Counted from the stretch's first letter, positions 9,147 through 17,478 are shown. The stretch is 19,358 nt of DNA from an uncultured Oxalobacteraceae bacterium (GCA_946478765.1 CAMLDH010000034.1:1-19358), one strand, 5' to 3'. Numbers and translations: made by a program. Notes: a model not told the origin generated them from the sequence alone.

Positions 9147-10436
9147 CTAGCGCTTGGTGCGGAACAGTTGCGGCAGCAATGCGGCCAGGCGTGCGCGTTC
9201 GTCGCCCTGCGCATTGTGCAAAGCCTGTTGCGGGCCATGCAGGAATTTGGCGGTGAGGCCCCTGGACAAGGCTTCCAGCACCGTATCGATGTCTTCGCCT
9301 TTGGCCAGCAGCTTTCTGGCGCGTTCCAGCTCGAACATGCGCATCGCTTCGCTGCTTTCATGCAAATCCTGGATCAGCGGCACCACGGCACGGTTATCGA
9401 TCCAGTGCATGAACGATTGCACGCGGGTTTCGATGATCGCTTCGGCTTGCGCCACCGCTGCCTGGCGATTTTCCACGCCGGTTTGCACCACCGCGCCCAG
9501 ATCGTCGACCGTGTACAGGAACACGTCGTTCAAGCGCCCGACTTCGGCTTCGATATCGCGCGGCACCGCCAGATCGACCATGAACATCGGCTTGTGGCGG
9601 CGCGCCTTGATCGCGCGTTCGACCATGCCCAGGCCGATGATCGGCAATGAGGATGCGGTGCATGACACGACGATGTCGAATTTTGCCAGCTGGTCCGGCA
9701 AGTCCACCAGGCGAATCGCGCGCCCGCTGAAACGATGCGCAAGCAATTCGCCGCGTTCCATCGTGCGGTTGGCGATGGTCAGCGTCTTCGGATTCTGTGC
9801 GGCGAAATGGGTAGTGCACAGTTCGATCATCTCGCCGGCGCCGATGAACAGCACGTGCTGCTCGGCCACCGCATCGAAAATGCGTTGCGACAGGCGCACT
9901 GCCGCAGCCGCCATCGATACGCTGTGGGCGCCGATTTCCGTGGTGCTGCGCACTTCTTTCGCAACCGCGAACGTTCGCTGGAACATTTGATGCAAATACG
10001 TGCCGAGTCCGCCGGCCACATCCGCCTGGCGCACGGCGTCTTTCATTTGGCCCAGAATCTGCGGCTCGCCCAGCACCATCGAGTCGAGCCCCGAGGCGAC
10101 ACGGAATGCATGACGCACCGCGTTATCCTGCGGCAGCGTGTACAGATAGGGACGTAATTCGGAATAGGGCAGCTTGTGATATTCGGCCAGAAAATGCGCG
10201 GTCGCATCGATCGCGGCATCGATGCCGCCCGGCACGTGATTGGCGGCGTACAGTTCGGTCCGATTGCAGGTCGACAGGATCGCCGCTTCGTCGGTCACGC
10301 CGGACGCTGCGGTGCGGCCGAACCACGCGCGCGCCGACGCAACTGCCTGGCCGATCTGGTCGGCCGGAAAAGCGACGCGCTCGCGCAGGGAAACTGGCGC
10401 GGTGGTGTGGTTGAGGCCGACGGCAATCAGTTGCAT
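9147..10436 (-). CDS. hemA: Glutamyl-tRNA reductase
   Basis: HemA reduces glutamyl-tRNA to glutamate-1-semialdehyde with NADPH, the first committed step of C5-pathway tetrapyrrole synthesis. The 429-residue protein has the N-terminal catalytic domain starting [20 protein letters not shown] and the nucleophile C57 in [11 protein letters not shown]. An NADPH-binding domain contains [18 protein letters not shown], and a C-terminal dimerisation helix carries the [17 protein letters not shown] segment. It is the first gene of the - strand housekeeping run, and two TATAAT-like elements lie upstream. The ATG begins the family consensus exactly. Confidence 0.97.
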   Translation of the reverse strand: MQLIAVGLNHTTAPVSLRERVAFPADQIGQAVASARAWFGRTAASGVTDEAAILSTCNRTELYAANHVPGGIDAAIDATAHFLAEYHKLPYSELRPYLYTLPQDNAVRHAFRVASGLDSMVLGEPQILGQMKDAVRQADVAGGLGTYLHQMFQRTFAVAKEVRSTTEIGAHSVSMAAAAVRLSQRIFDAVAEQHVLFIGAGEMIELCTTHFAAQNPKTLTIANRTMERGELLAHRFSGRAIRLVDLPDQLAKFDIVVSCTASSLPIIGLGMVERAIKARRHKPMFMVDLAVPRDIEAEVGRLNDVFLYTVDDLGAVVQTGVENRQAAVAQAEAIIETRVQSFMHWIDNRAVVPLIQDLHESSEAMRMFELERARKLLAKGEDIDTVLEALSRGLTAKFLHGPQQALHNAQGDERARLAALLPQLFRTKR

Positions 10437-10471
10437 TTCGGGTATGAAACTCCGAACTTGGATGAACTTCT

Positions 10472-10535
10472 ATTATAGCTTGTTGCTATTCAGCATAAAG
10501 GCTGGAAAGCCGCTGGGCCACACGACCTTATTATA
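10472..10535 (-). promoter_or_regulatory. Two candidate -10 elements upstream of hemA
   Basis: The - strand reads TATAAT at 10477-10472 and again at 10535-10530, that is 35 and 93 bases upstream of the hemA start codon. Neither has a good TTGACA at 16-18 bases; the nearer one has CTTTAT at 17-bp spacing. The 159-base gap between hemA and the kinase gene contains no hairpin with a T run, so the kinase operon may read into hemA. Confidence 0.45.
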
Positions 10536-10595
10536 AATTTCGCGTTCTGTTGCGCACGACCTGTGTTGAAAATAGTTTTATGACAATGGATTTCG

Positions 10596-13025
10596 CTACG
10601 CTTGGCAGCAGGGCAAGACCAGGGTAAATGTGGTCCCGACACCGACTTCGCTGGTAAAGCTGATTTGTCCCAGATGACGTTCGACCACAGTTTTGACAAA
10701 CACCAGCCCCAAGCCGATCCCGTCGTGCCGCGGCTGATTCGGTACATCAACGCGCTGGAAGCGGCGGAACAGTTTGGCCTGATCAGCCGCTGCGATGCCA
10801 TAGCCATAATCGCGAATGGTGCACACGACTTGCTGCAGGCCGGGCGCATGGCGTTGCATGACCGTGCAAACGATGCTGCTGTGCTCGGGGCTGTAATTGA
10901 TCGCATTCGACAGCAGATTCGTCAGTGCGCGCGTGAGTAATGCGCGATCGACATGCACCGCAAATTCGCGGTCCGCGATATCGGTCACCAGCTTGATGTG
11001 TTTGCTTTTTGCGAGCGTCCACATCTCGTCGGTGGCATCGATCAGCAGGTCATGGAAATCCACTTCTTCGAGGCGATATTCCTGCGATTCGGCACGCGCC
11101 AATTGTACGAAATTGTCGGCCAGACCGAGCGTCTTGCGCGATGCTTTTTCGATGCGCGAAAAGAATTCCTGCTGCGGCAACGCGGAATCGGCTTCGCCCT
11201 GCAGTTCCAGCAGCGCAAGTATCGATGCTTGCGGCGAGCGCATGTCGTGCGACAGGAAGCGCAAGGTTTCGTCGCGGCTGCGTTCGGCGGAGCGGATCGT
11301 CGAAATATCGATTACGCTGACGATCCAGCCGGTCAGCGTATCGGCGGCTGAATGGCAGGGCGCGCTTTTCACCAGCAGGTCGCGTCCCGGTTCATCGCGC
11401 ACGCCGATGCCGTTGGCCAGCGCAGTTGTGCACCGCACGTCGAGCAGGCTGCTCCAGTCGAACGGGCCGTGGAGCGGCTGATCGATCGGCTGCGGCGCGC
11501 CCAAACGCGAGAACAGATCGAGCACCGACGCATGCGTGAGTGTGCCGATGCCGATCGACGCGAAATAATGATGAGCCGCCTTGTTGACCAGCAGAACAAC
11601 GCCGTCGGTGGTGGTCACGAGCGTCGCATCAGGCAGGTTGTCCAGGCTGTCGGACACAAACTGCCGCAAGTCGCGCACCCGGTGCGCCGCATTTTTCATG
11701 GCATTGATACGGCGCTCCAGCACATCTTCGACGTGTGCCGGCGCGTACGCCGGTGTTGCTTCCGGTAGCAGATGCGGCTCATGGTCGAGGCGGATGAATT
11801 CCTGGTCCAGATACGCGATTGCCGCTTCCAGCCGGCGCCAGCTCCATAGCGGATACGACACGATCAAGGTAATCAAGGCGGCGGAGGGCGCGATCCACAA
11901 GCCGCTGCGCAATGCCAGATAGCTGGCGGCGATCGTCAGCAACAACAGTGCGCCGTTAACCAGCAATGCGATGTGCGGCGGCAGCAGCAGGTAAGCCAGC
12001 AAGGCGATCAATACCGGCGTCGCGCAAAACAAGGCTGTCTGCCACGCACGCGCAACCGTGATGGCCTTCCCGTCCAGCAAACCGGCAAGGATATTGGCGT
12101 TGATCTCAATGCCCGCCATTGCACCGGATTCGCCGGATACCGGCGTCGGGTAAAAATCGGTCATGCCTTTGGCCGTCGCACCGATGAGGACATATTTTCC
12201 GGCAAAGAATTGGGCCGGTACTTCGCCGCGCAATACCGATACATAGGGTACCGATTGAAAATGACCGCTGTTGCCGGCAAATGCAATATGCATTTGGCCG
12301 GTGCGCTGCCAGTCGCCGGCCGGCAGGCCGAAATCCGGTTGTGCATTGAAGGGGGTGCGCGCTTCCAGAACGGCGGGAGCGGAACGCATATCGAACCGCG
12401 CGCTGTTGCTGCCCGGATCGGCTAGCGCCAATGAAAAGTGCGGCCACCACACGCCGTTTTTCCCTTCGTGCAGAAATACGCTGCGCACGACACCGTCACT
12501 GTCATGTCCCAGGTGAATATGCCCGATGGCGCGCGCCGCGCCGGCCAGTTCCGCGATCGGCAGCGACGCATTGAGCCCGCCGCCGGCATTGGCTGCCACT
12601 ATCGGCAGCACGGTACGCTTGTTTCGGGCCAACGCGGCCGTCAACGCCGCATCGCCCGCGCGTTCGCCGTCGGCGGGCGAGCGTTCCGATTCCGACAAAA
12701 TCACATCCATGCCGATGACGCGCGGATGGGCTTGGCTGAGGCGGTCGATCAATTCCGCATGCAGCGAGCGCCGCCACGGCCATCGACCCAATTGCGCCAG
12801 ACTGAAATCGTCGATTGCGATGATGATGATATCGTCGCGTGCCGGCCGCCCATTGGACGAGACAAACTTGTCGTACAAGGTTTGATCGAGCCGCCCGAGT
12901 CCGTTTTGCGATCCCAGGCCCAACGCCAGCAGCAGCATGGCGGCGACCATGATCAGCCATTCGCGCAGCGCAACGCGCCGCATGAGCGGAGACAACCAGC
13001 GCTTTTTCATGGAGGTGACGATCAT
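10596..13025 (-). CDS. CHASE2-PAS sensor histidine kinase
   Basis: From the ATG at 13025 the protein is 809 residues. An N-terminal membrane helix (about 22-40) precedes a periplasmic CHASE2 sensor domain (about 45-320; IIIIAIDDFSLAQLGRWPW, FAGKYVLIGATAKGMTDFYPTP). Three helices follow (about 330-350, 352-372 and 377-394), the standard CHASE2 topology. Then come a coiled linker (about 397-455), a PAS-like domain (about 458-575), HisKA with phosphoacceptor H593 in FLSHDMRSPQ, and HATPase_c with N707 in the N box, DYGYGI (739-744) and GIGLGL (769-774). The start is uncertain: ATG at 13025 follows the fecR-like stop by 19 bases, ATG at 13010 is an alternative, and neither has a clear ribosome binding site. 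The kinase is probably the partner of the response regulator at 14515. Its stimulus is unknown. Confidence 0.92.
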   Translation of the reverse strand: MIVTSMKKRWLSPLMRRVALREWLIMVAAMLLLALGLGSQNGLGRLDQTLYDKFVSSNGRPARDDIIIIAIDDFSLAQLGRWPWRRSLHAELIDRLSQAHPRVIGMDVILSESERSPADGERAGDAALTAALARNKRTVLPIVAANAGGGLNASLPIAELAGAARAIGHIHLGHDSDGVVRSVFLHEGKNGVWWPHFSLALADPGSNSARFDMRSAPAVLEARTPFNAQPDFGLPAGDWQRTGQMHIAFAGNSGHFQSVPYVSVLRGEVPAQFFAGKYVLIGATAKGMTDFYPTPVSGESGAMAGIEINANILAGLLDGKAITVARAWQTALFCATPVLIALLAYLLLPPHIALLVNGALLLLTIAASYLALRSGLWIAPSAALITLIVSYPLWSWRRLEAAIAYLDQEFIRLDHEPHLLPEATPAYAPAHVEDVLERRINAMKNAAHRVRDLRQFVSDSLDNLPDATLVTTTDGVVLLVNKAAHHYFASIGIGTLTHASVLDLFSRLGAPQPIDQPLHGPFDWSSLLDVRCTTALANGIGVRDEPGRDLLVKSAPCHSAADTLTGWIVSVIDISTIRSAERSRDETLRFLSHDMRSPQASILALLELQGEADSALPQQEFFSRIEKASRKTLGLADNFVQLARAESQEYRLEEVDFHDLLIDATDEMWTLAKSKHIKLVTDIADREFAVHVDRALLTRALTNLLSNAINYSPEHSSIVCTVMQRHAPGLQQVVCTIRDYGYGIAAADQAKLFRRFQRVDVPNQPRHDGIGLGLVFVKTVVERHLGQISFTSEVGVGTTFTLVLPCCQA

Positions 13026-13044
13026 CGAGACGAGCCGCCGGCCT

Positions 13045-14484
13045 CTAGCGCGCCGCGCCGGACCGCACTTCTCTTGCCTTCTGAGCATTGCCGTCATTGA
13101 TCACCCAATGATCGGTTACGATGAAAGACTGCACTTTTGAAAATGGCGTGACGCTGCCGTCCGCATTGATCGATTGAATCCGTGCGTAATAGGTGCCGAA
13201 AACCGGCCGCGGCATGCGCGCTTCCGGGGCCTCGGTGTTGCTGGTAAACAGCAGCCATGTGAAATCGGCATCGCGCGCCACCTGCAAGTTGAATTTCTTG
13301 CCGGGTTGCGCATTCCAGCGCAGCGTAATCAGCTTGTCGTCGCTATCGTCGACATACGGCGCGCTGGGTACTGCGGGCTTGAAGGCGGTTTCGGCATGCG
13401 CTTTCAACGTGAATGCCTGGGTCCGGCTGAATCCTTCCAGTCCCGCTTTATCGATCGCGGCCACCCGCATGAAAAAGGCGCCGTCGGGCACGCCCTCGAC
13501 CTGGATGTTGCTGTCGGACGAACGGCTTTCGGCAATGATATTTTGCGCGTCGGGATCGGTCGCCACCTGCACGTGGTAGCCGCTGGCGCCGGCGAGGGGC
13601 ACGACGCTCACGTGCGCAGCCGAATATTCCGGCGGCGATGCGGGTGCGATCACTTGCGGCGCCGGCAGCAGCTCGACGGCAGGGCCGATGCGCTTGGCAT
13701 CGACGATATTGCCCTTGCCGCCGGGTAGCGTGACGGCCTCCGGATTCTGCTCCTTGCCAACAGCGACTTTGCCTCCCAGTACTTCGTTCATGACTTGGCT
13801 GCCGGCGATGCCGACCCGGAAATGCGTGCCGCGCACACCGGCGACCGACAGCGGCGTACGCACATCAAAGCGGCCCTTGCTGGCTTCCAGCGGCGACACA
13901 CGCGACTCGACGCGGCCGCCCAACAACATCACTTCGGTACGCGGGCTCCTGGTGTAACGCGCCATGCGCAGCTTGGCGAGTTTGACGCGGCTATTCGACG
14001 GCAATGAAATGCGTGAGGCATCCGGCAACGACATGGTCAAAAAGCCGTTGTTGCCGGTTTCAATTTGCATTCCTTCCATGATCTTGGCCCCCAATCCGAT
14101 GACGGCAGTTGCACCGTTTGCGCTGGTGACCACGATGGTGCCGGATAGCGCGATCACTGTCGCTTCGCTCGGTTCATCGGCCAGCAGTTCGGCCGGAATA
14201 AGAATGCCGGCGCCGACCGGAATCTGGCGGTCTTTGCCGATCCGGTTCAGTTTGCCCAGCGTCAGCCAGTTTTCGCGCCTGGTGGTGAATTGATCTGCAA
14301 TCGACATCAGCGTGTCGCCGTGCTGCGCATAATAGGTAATGCCGGCGGCGGCAATGGTGATGGCACCGGGTTTGACAGCCGACGAAGCGGCAGCGGCGGA
14401 TGCGGAGGCGGGCGCCGACCATGCATAGGGCGCGCTCGTCAGCGCCAGCAGCAACAGGGGCAAATAACGTCGGGGCATGCGCAT
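13045..14484 (-). CDS. Secreted LysM-FecR domain protein with Fn3-like repeats
   Basis: The 479-residue protein has a signal peptide (about 1-23, cleavage near AWSA), placing it in the periplasm. An Ala/Ser-rich spacer precedes a LysM domain (about 49-98; YYAQHGDTLMSIADQFTTRR, ILIPAELL), a peptidoglycan-binding module. A FecR domain follows (about 113-240; VRTPLSVAGVRGTHFRVGIAG), and the rest holds two Fn3-like segments (about 285-370 and 375-460). It lacks the cytoplasmic anti-sigma part and membrane helix of classical FecR, so it is not a sigma-factor regulator of that type. The ATG at 14484 has GGAG 5 bases upstream. It sits 30 bases after the response regulator and 19 bases before the kinase. 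A role as wall-bound partner of the CHASE2 sensor is inference from context. Confidence 0.88.
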   Translation of the reverse strand: MRMPRRYLPLLLLALTSAPYAWSAPASASAAAASSAVKPGAITIAAAGITYYAQHGDTLMSIADQFTTRRENWLTLGKLNRIGKDRQIPVGAGILIPAELLADEPSEATVIALSGTIVVTSANGATAVIGLGAKIMEGMQIETGNNGFLTMSLPDASRISLPSNSRVKLAKLRMARYTRSPRTEVMLLGGRVESRVSPLEASKGRFDVRTPLSVAGVRGTHFRVGIAGSQVMNEVLGGKVAVGKEQNPEAVTLPGGKGNIVDAKRIGPAVELLPAPQVIAPASPPEYSAAHVSVVPLAGASGYHVQVATDPDAQNIIAESRSSDSNIQVEGVPDGAFFMRVAAIDKAGLEGFSRTQAFTLKAHAETAFKPAVPSAPYVDDSDDKLITLRWNAQPGKKFNLQVARDADFTWLLFTSNTEAPEARMPRPVFGTYYARIQSINADGSVTPFSKVQSFIVTDHWVINDGNAQKAREVRSGAAR

Positions 14485-14514
14485 GTTTTCTCCCTGCGCA
14501 GGCCCCAAAGCGCT

Positions 14515-15204
14515 TTATCCTGATATTTGTTCTAATCGATAGCCGTAGCTATAGACGGGAGCCAGTCGAAAACCATTTTCTGGACGTAATTGTAGCTTGC
14601 TCCGTACCCGGGATACATGGGTATCCATGGTGCGCGATGGCACTTCGATATCGCGAGCCCACACCGCTTCCAGAATATATGCCCGGGACAGCGGACGGCC
14701 AAGGTTTCGAAAGAACAATAATGCCAGATCGAATTCCTTTTGCGTGACTTCGACCGCTGTGCCGCCCACACTCACGCGCCCGGTGCGCGCCTCGAAAATA
14801 TAATGGCCAAACTGGATTTGCTCGACCGGATCCGGGTTCGGATATGCACGCCGCAACAGCGCTTGCACACGCGCCACCAGTTCGCCGCGGCGGATCGGCT
14901 TAATCATGTAATCATCCGCGCCTGCCGCCAAACCCGCAACAATGTCATCTTCGCCAGAGCGGCTGGTCATGAACAGCACCGGCAATGTCGCCGTCAATTT
15001 TTCCCGCGCCCAGCACAACACCTCGGCGCCGCTCAAATCCGGTACCTGCCAATCGATAATCAGCATGTCGAAACTCTCGCGGCGCAACTGATTCAGCATC
15101 TCCTTGCCGGAGAGGAAAGGAGAGCAAGCGTGGCCGGCGGCCGAGAGGACTTGACAAACCAGATCGGTCTGGCTGCGGTCGTCATCGAGCACTGCAATTC
15201 TCAT
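14515..15204 (-). CDS. OmpR/PhoB-type response regulator
   Basis: The 229-residue protein has a receiver domain (about 1-115) with the acidic pocket D7-D9, phosphoacceptor D51 in LIIDWQVPDL, T80 and K102 in DYMIKP. A winged-helix DNA-binding domain follows (about 130-226; VEVTQKEFDLALLFFRNLG, SRTMDTHVSRVRSKL, YSYGYRL). All residues needed for phosphorylation are present. The ATG at 15204 is chosen because MRIAVLDDD is the family start; a TTG at 15219 is possible but unlikely. It is the first gene of a three-gene operon with the LysM-FecR protein and the CHASE2 kinase, and has a strong promoter and dyads upstream. Targets are unknown. Confidence 0.93.
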   Translation of the reverse strand: MRIAVLDDDRSQTDLVCQVLSAAGHACSPFLSGKEMLNQLRRESFDMLIIDWQVPDLSGAEVLCWAREKLTATLPVLFMTSRSGEDDIVAGLAAGADDYMIKPIRRGELVARVQALLRRAYPNPDPVEQIQFGHYIFEARTGRVSVGGTAVEVTQKEFDLALLFFRNLGRPLSRAYILEAVWARDIEVPSRTMDTHVSRVRSKLQLRPENGFRLAPVYSYGYRLEQISG

Positions 15205-15222
15205 GATAGGGGCTCGCAATCA

Positions 15223-15235
15223 ATGTAAGTTACAT
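15223..15235. promoter_or_regulatory. Perfect palindrome in the leader of the response-regulator operon
   Basis: ATGTAA-G-TTACAT is a perfect 6-bp dyad around one base, 19 bases upstream of the response-regulator start codon. Its half-site ATGTRA is shared with the larger dyad at 15287-15307, so both could bind the same regulator. This is pattern evidence only. Confidence 0.45.
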
Positions 15236-15286
15236 CCATTCTGCTAATTTAACAAACTATGCGCGATCTGGGTCTGCTGGTGTTTC

Positions 15287-15307
15287 AATGTGACAATATT
15301 TCACATT
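15287..15307. promoter_or_regulatory. Operator-like dyad downstream of the response-regulator promoter
   Basis: AATGTGA and TCACATT are perfect 7-bp arms separated by 7 bases. The core resembles a CRP site (TGTGA-N6-TCACA) but has a 7-base spacer, so CRP binding is doubtful. It lies just downstream of the -10 element on the - strand, covering roughly +1 to +20, a position where a bound protein would repress. Confidence 0.55.
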
Positions 15308-15314
15308 TAATGTC

Positions 15315-15343
15315 GTAATACATATTTGTGTAATGTTTGTCAA
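15315..15343 (-). promoter_or_regulatory. Sigma70-type promoter of the response regulator-FecR-CHASE2 kinase operon
   Basis: On the - strand TTGACA (15343-15338, perfect) is followed by a 17-base spacer and TATTAC (15320-15315, four of six matches). The predicted transcript starts near 15308 and leaves a leader of about 100 bases before the ATG at 15204. It is the best promoter-like sequence in the left 18 kb of the window. Confidence 0.75.
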
Positions 15344-15491
15344 TGTTGTTGCGCTGCGCGGCTTGTGCCCGCTGTGAATTGCGATGCCGGCTAGTCTGGA
15401 TGCCTCTCGTTACCCAGCAGCAATCCGCATAAAGTCAATCGACAAAATGATTCGCTCGGAATCAACGATCGTAATAGCATGGAGGGCAGGC

Positions 15492-15572
15492 ATGAACGAT
15501 CTGTGCTTGCCGTGCTCAGAAACGTGTTTCATGCGCATTCAACAGTCAATGAATCAAATCGTACGAAAGTAA
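15492..15572 (+). CDS. Possible small Cys-rich leader peptide (26 aa)
   Basis: ATG at 15492 has GGAGG 7 bases upstream, a much better ribosome binding site than that of the next gene. The peptide begins MNDLCLPCSETCFMR, with three cysteines including a CxxC pair, and ends at a TAA 16 bases before the ATG at 15589. It could be a leader peptide or a translationally coupled small protein. No family is recognised and the ribosome binding site could be a coincidence, so confidence is low. Confidence 0.35.
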   Translation: MNDLCLPCSETCFMRIQQSMNQIVRK

Positions 15573-15588
15573 CCGCCGCCTTCCGAAC

Positions 15589-16107
15589 ATGGCGCATCCA
15601 AGGAAAAACACGGGCGGCTGGACGCTGGTCCCCTCCACCGCCGAGGAAATCGATGCTGTTCGCAGAAAGTGCCGGCGCTTGGTGATGCGCCGCGCGGCGA
15701 TTTCTGCGGGTGTGGCAGCGGCGCCGATTCCCGGTCTCGATATTGCAACCGATATCGGCATGCTGACCAGCCTGATTGACGACATCAATGTCGCGTTCGG
15801 CTTGACGCCAGCGCAAATCAATCGTCTGCAGCCTGCACTGCGACTGGCCGCGTATGAAATTGTCGTCGGCATGGGCAGCGCTCTGGCCGGCAAAGTCGTC
15901 ACCCGTGGACTGGCAACCCTCTTGTTAAAACGGACCGGCATGAAACTCCTTGTGAAATACTCGGCGAAAATTGTTCCGATCGCCGGGCAGTTGATGTCTG
16001 CCGCAATCGGTTTTGCGGCGTTTCGCACGATCGGCTACCAGCATATCGATGCGTGCGCCGAGATCGCCGCAGAACTCGTGGTGTTGCGCGCCAAAACGGC
16101 GCATTGA
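15589..16107 (+). CDS. DUF697-like, probably membrane-associated protein of unknown function
   Basis: The 172-residue protein has a basic N-terminus, then a hydrophobic segment AAPIPGLDIATDIGML (about 44-59) with the IPG.D pattern typical of DUF697-type domains. A second hydrophobic stretch lies at about 85-112. The segment AKIVPIAGQLMSAAIGFAAF (about 126-145) resembles the second conserved helix of that family. Such domains occur in membrane proteins linked to GTPases or stress, but no GTPase is nearby. The start ATG has only a weak ribosome binding site. It is divergent from the response-regulator operon and shares a 384-base intergenic region with it. The family assignment is by eye. Confidence 0.7.
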   Translation: MAHPRKNTGGWTLVPSTAEEIDAVRRKCRRLVMRRAAISAGVAAAPIPGLDIATDIGMLTSLIDDINVAFGLTPAQINRLQPALRLAAYEIVVGMGSALAGKVVTRGLATLLLKRTGMKLLVKYSAKIVPIAGQLMSAAIGFAAFRTIGYQHIDACAEIAAELVVLRAKTAH

Positions 16108-16260
16108 GCCGACGACTTCACTATACTCTTGGTTGGTTTCTGTTTCATACCTACAATTCACACTGGCGTTTCATACTCTCTGTTATTCTTTTGTGCTAAC
16201 TCGTTGTTAACGGGAATCACTGTTGGGCCTGAATGAGGCTCGCGTACCAGGAGAGCATTT

Positions 16261-16680
16261 GTGGTGGCGAAAATTTCGAATGAAAGAGAGAGTTTCAGCC
16301 TCCGTCTCCAGCAAACATTGCGGAACGCACATCACTCGCCCGATAGCCCGACCGAGTTGGCGCGAGACTTCAATATTCGTTTTTCCGGTCGACCGATCAC
16401 CGTGCATGCTGCACGCAAGTGGCTGGTTGGCGAAGCAATTCCGACCCAGGATAAAATGCGCACGCTCGCGCAATGGCTCGGTGTGCCGGTCGAATGGTTG
16501 CGTTTCGGCGGCGATGAGCGGCGCACGGAATCACGCGATGCGACCAGCGGATTCAAGACCGACGACCTGAAATTGATGGCGGATTTTCAGCTGCTGGATG
16601 AGCATGATCGACAGATCGTACGGGAATTCATTCGTATCCTGGTTCGCAGCAATCGGCAAAGGCAGGCATTGTCGAAATAG
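16261..16680 (+). CDS. XRE-like helix-turn-helix regulator
   Basis: The 139-residue protein has an HTH region at about 12-82. ELARDFNIRFSGRPITVHAA is probably the DNA-reading part, and MRTLAQWLGVPVEWLRFG the following helices. The C-terminal part (about 100-135) is a charged helix (LLDEHDRQIVREFIRILVR) that could dimerise. The GTG at 16261 is the start because AGGAGA lies 6 bases upstream. Similar small regulators are recalled from Burkholderiales chromosomes, so it is not necessarily phage-derived. A 9-bp direct repeat, GTTTCATAC, lies upstream at 16142 and 16168 and could be its operator. Target genes are unknown. Confidence 0.78.
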   Translation: MVAKISNERESFSLRLQQTLRNAHHSPDSPTELARDFNIRFSGRPITVHAARKWLVGEAIPTQDKMRTLAQWLGVPVEWLRFGGDERRTESRDATSGFKTDDLKLMADFQLLDEHDRQIVREFIRILVRSNRQRQALSK

Positions 16681-16999
16681 GCGGGCCGAGCGTGTCGCAA
16701 CGCAAGGCAACTGCACACCGCTGATCAATGGCGCTCACCCACAAGGTACCGTTGGTGACGCATTTTGGCATAAGCCATTTCTTCTCTTCCCGCAGCGCCA
16801 CTCTGGCGCAAGAACTAATCCCACGCATGGGAATCTTATGTTTATCTTCGGCTTTTGATGAATCCTTACCGCCTCAAGCAATAGAGTGCAATAAATTGTT
16901 ACGCGTCGCGATGCTGCACTTCGCAAGGACAATGTTCTTCAGATAATTCCTGACACGCAGCACCGGCCTTTGGCACGAATCGTGGCGCAGGAGAATGAT
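16681..16999. other. 319-base intergenic stretch without a recognisable gene
   Basis: No reading frame with a ribosome binding site and family-like sequence is seen. A short dyad GCGCCA-CTC-TGGCGC (16795-16809) lacks a T run. No good sigma70 promoter was found for the gene at 17000, although AT-rich sequence around 16885-16905 could contribute. Confidence 0.5.
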
Positions 17000-17353
17000 A
17001 TGGCGTCGGAAATCAGGCATTTCATGGATGAAGCAGACATCGGCAGCGGAGAAAAATCAGCTGGTCATGACGATGTACAGCGCGATGTGGAATCGGTGCG
17101 CGCGCAATCGGAACCGGCGCACACGCACACCGACAGAACGGAACGCATTTTACGCAGCGGTACGCACCTTGCACGAATCACCGTACGGCAACTGGCCGAC
17201 CAAAGCTATGAAGCGCAAGTGTATGTCCGGCTTGCGCGCGAACCGGACATCGCGGAAACCTATATTCCGGCCGGGATATTCGTGACCGAGGCCCAAGCAT
17301 GGGCTGCCGCGCAAGAACGAGCGATGCGCGCGCTCAAGGAGCACGAATTCTAG
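17000..17353 (+). CDS. Conserved-looking hypothetical protein (117 aa)
   Basis: I do not recognise this protein. The ATG at 17000 has AGGAG 7 bases upstream. The N-terminal half (about 1-50) is acidic and polar with a TDRTER tail (low complexity, probably disordered). The C-terminal half (about 51-117) looks folded: ILRSGTHLARITVRQLADQS and YEAQVYVRLAREPDIAETYI suggest beta strands, and TEAQAWAAAQERAMRALKEHEF a terminal amphipathic helix. There is no signal peptide or membrane segment, so it is probably cytoplasmic. It is convergent with the DUF1488-like gene. Codon use resembles the housekeeping genes, which argues against recent transfer. Confidence 0.7.
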   Translation: MASEIRHFMDEADIGSGEKSAGHDDVQRDVESVRAQSEPAHTHTDRTERILRSGTHLARITVRQLADQSYEAQVYVRLAREPDIAETYIPAGIFVTEAQAWAAAQERAMRALKEHEF

Positions 17354-17423
17354 GACGTGGTGTCGCCCATGACCAAGCCTTCGATGGCGTGGGCCTGCAC
17401 AATCGGCGTCAACGCGTTGTCGT

Positions 17424-17444
17424 CATGCCTCAACAAGAGGCATG
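17424..17444. other. Perfect 8-bp hairpin between convergent genes
   Basis: CATGCCTC (17424-17431) and GAGGCATG (17437-17444) pair perfectly around AACAA, between the stop codons of the genes ending at 17353 (+) and 17479 (-). There is no T run on either side, so it may be a processing or rho-assisted end and not a classical terminator. Confidence 0.45.
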
Positions 17445-17478
17445 GAAAAGAGGTGGCAACAGCTCGGTGGTCGTGCGG

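Noticed and set aside
15289..15305. Canonical CRP binding site
   Set aside because: The half-sites TGTGA and TCACA are present but separated by 7 bases where CRP needs 6, so it is kept only as a generic operator-like dyad.
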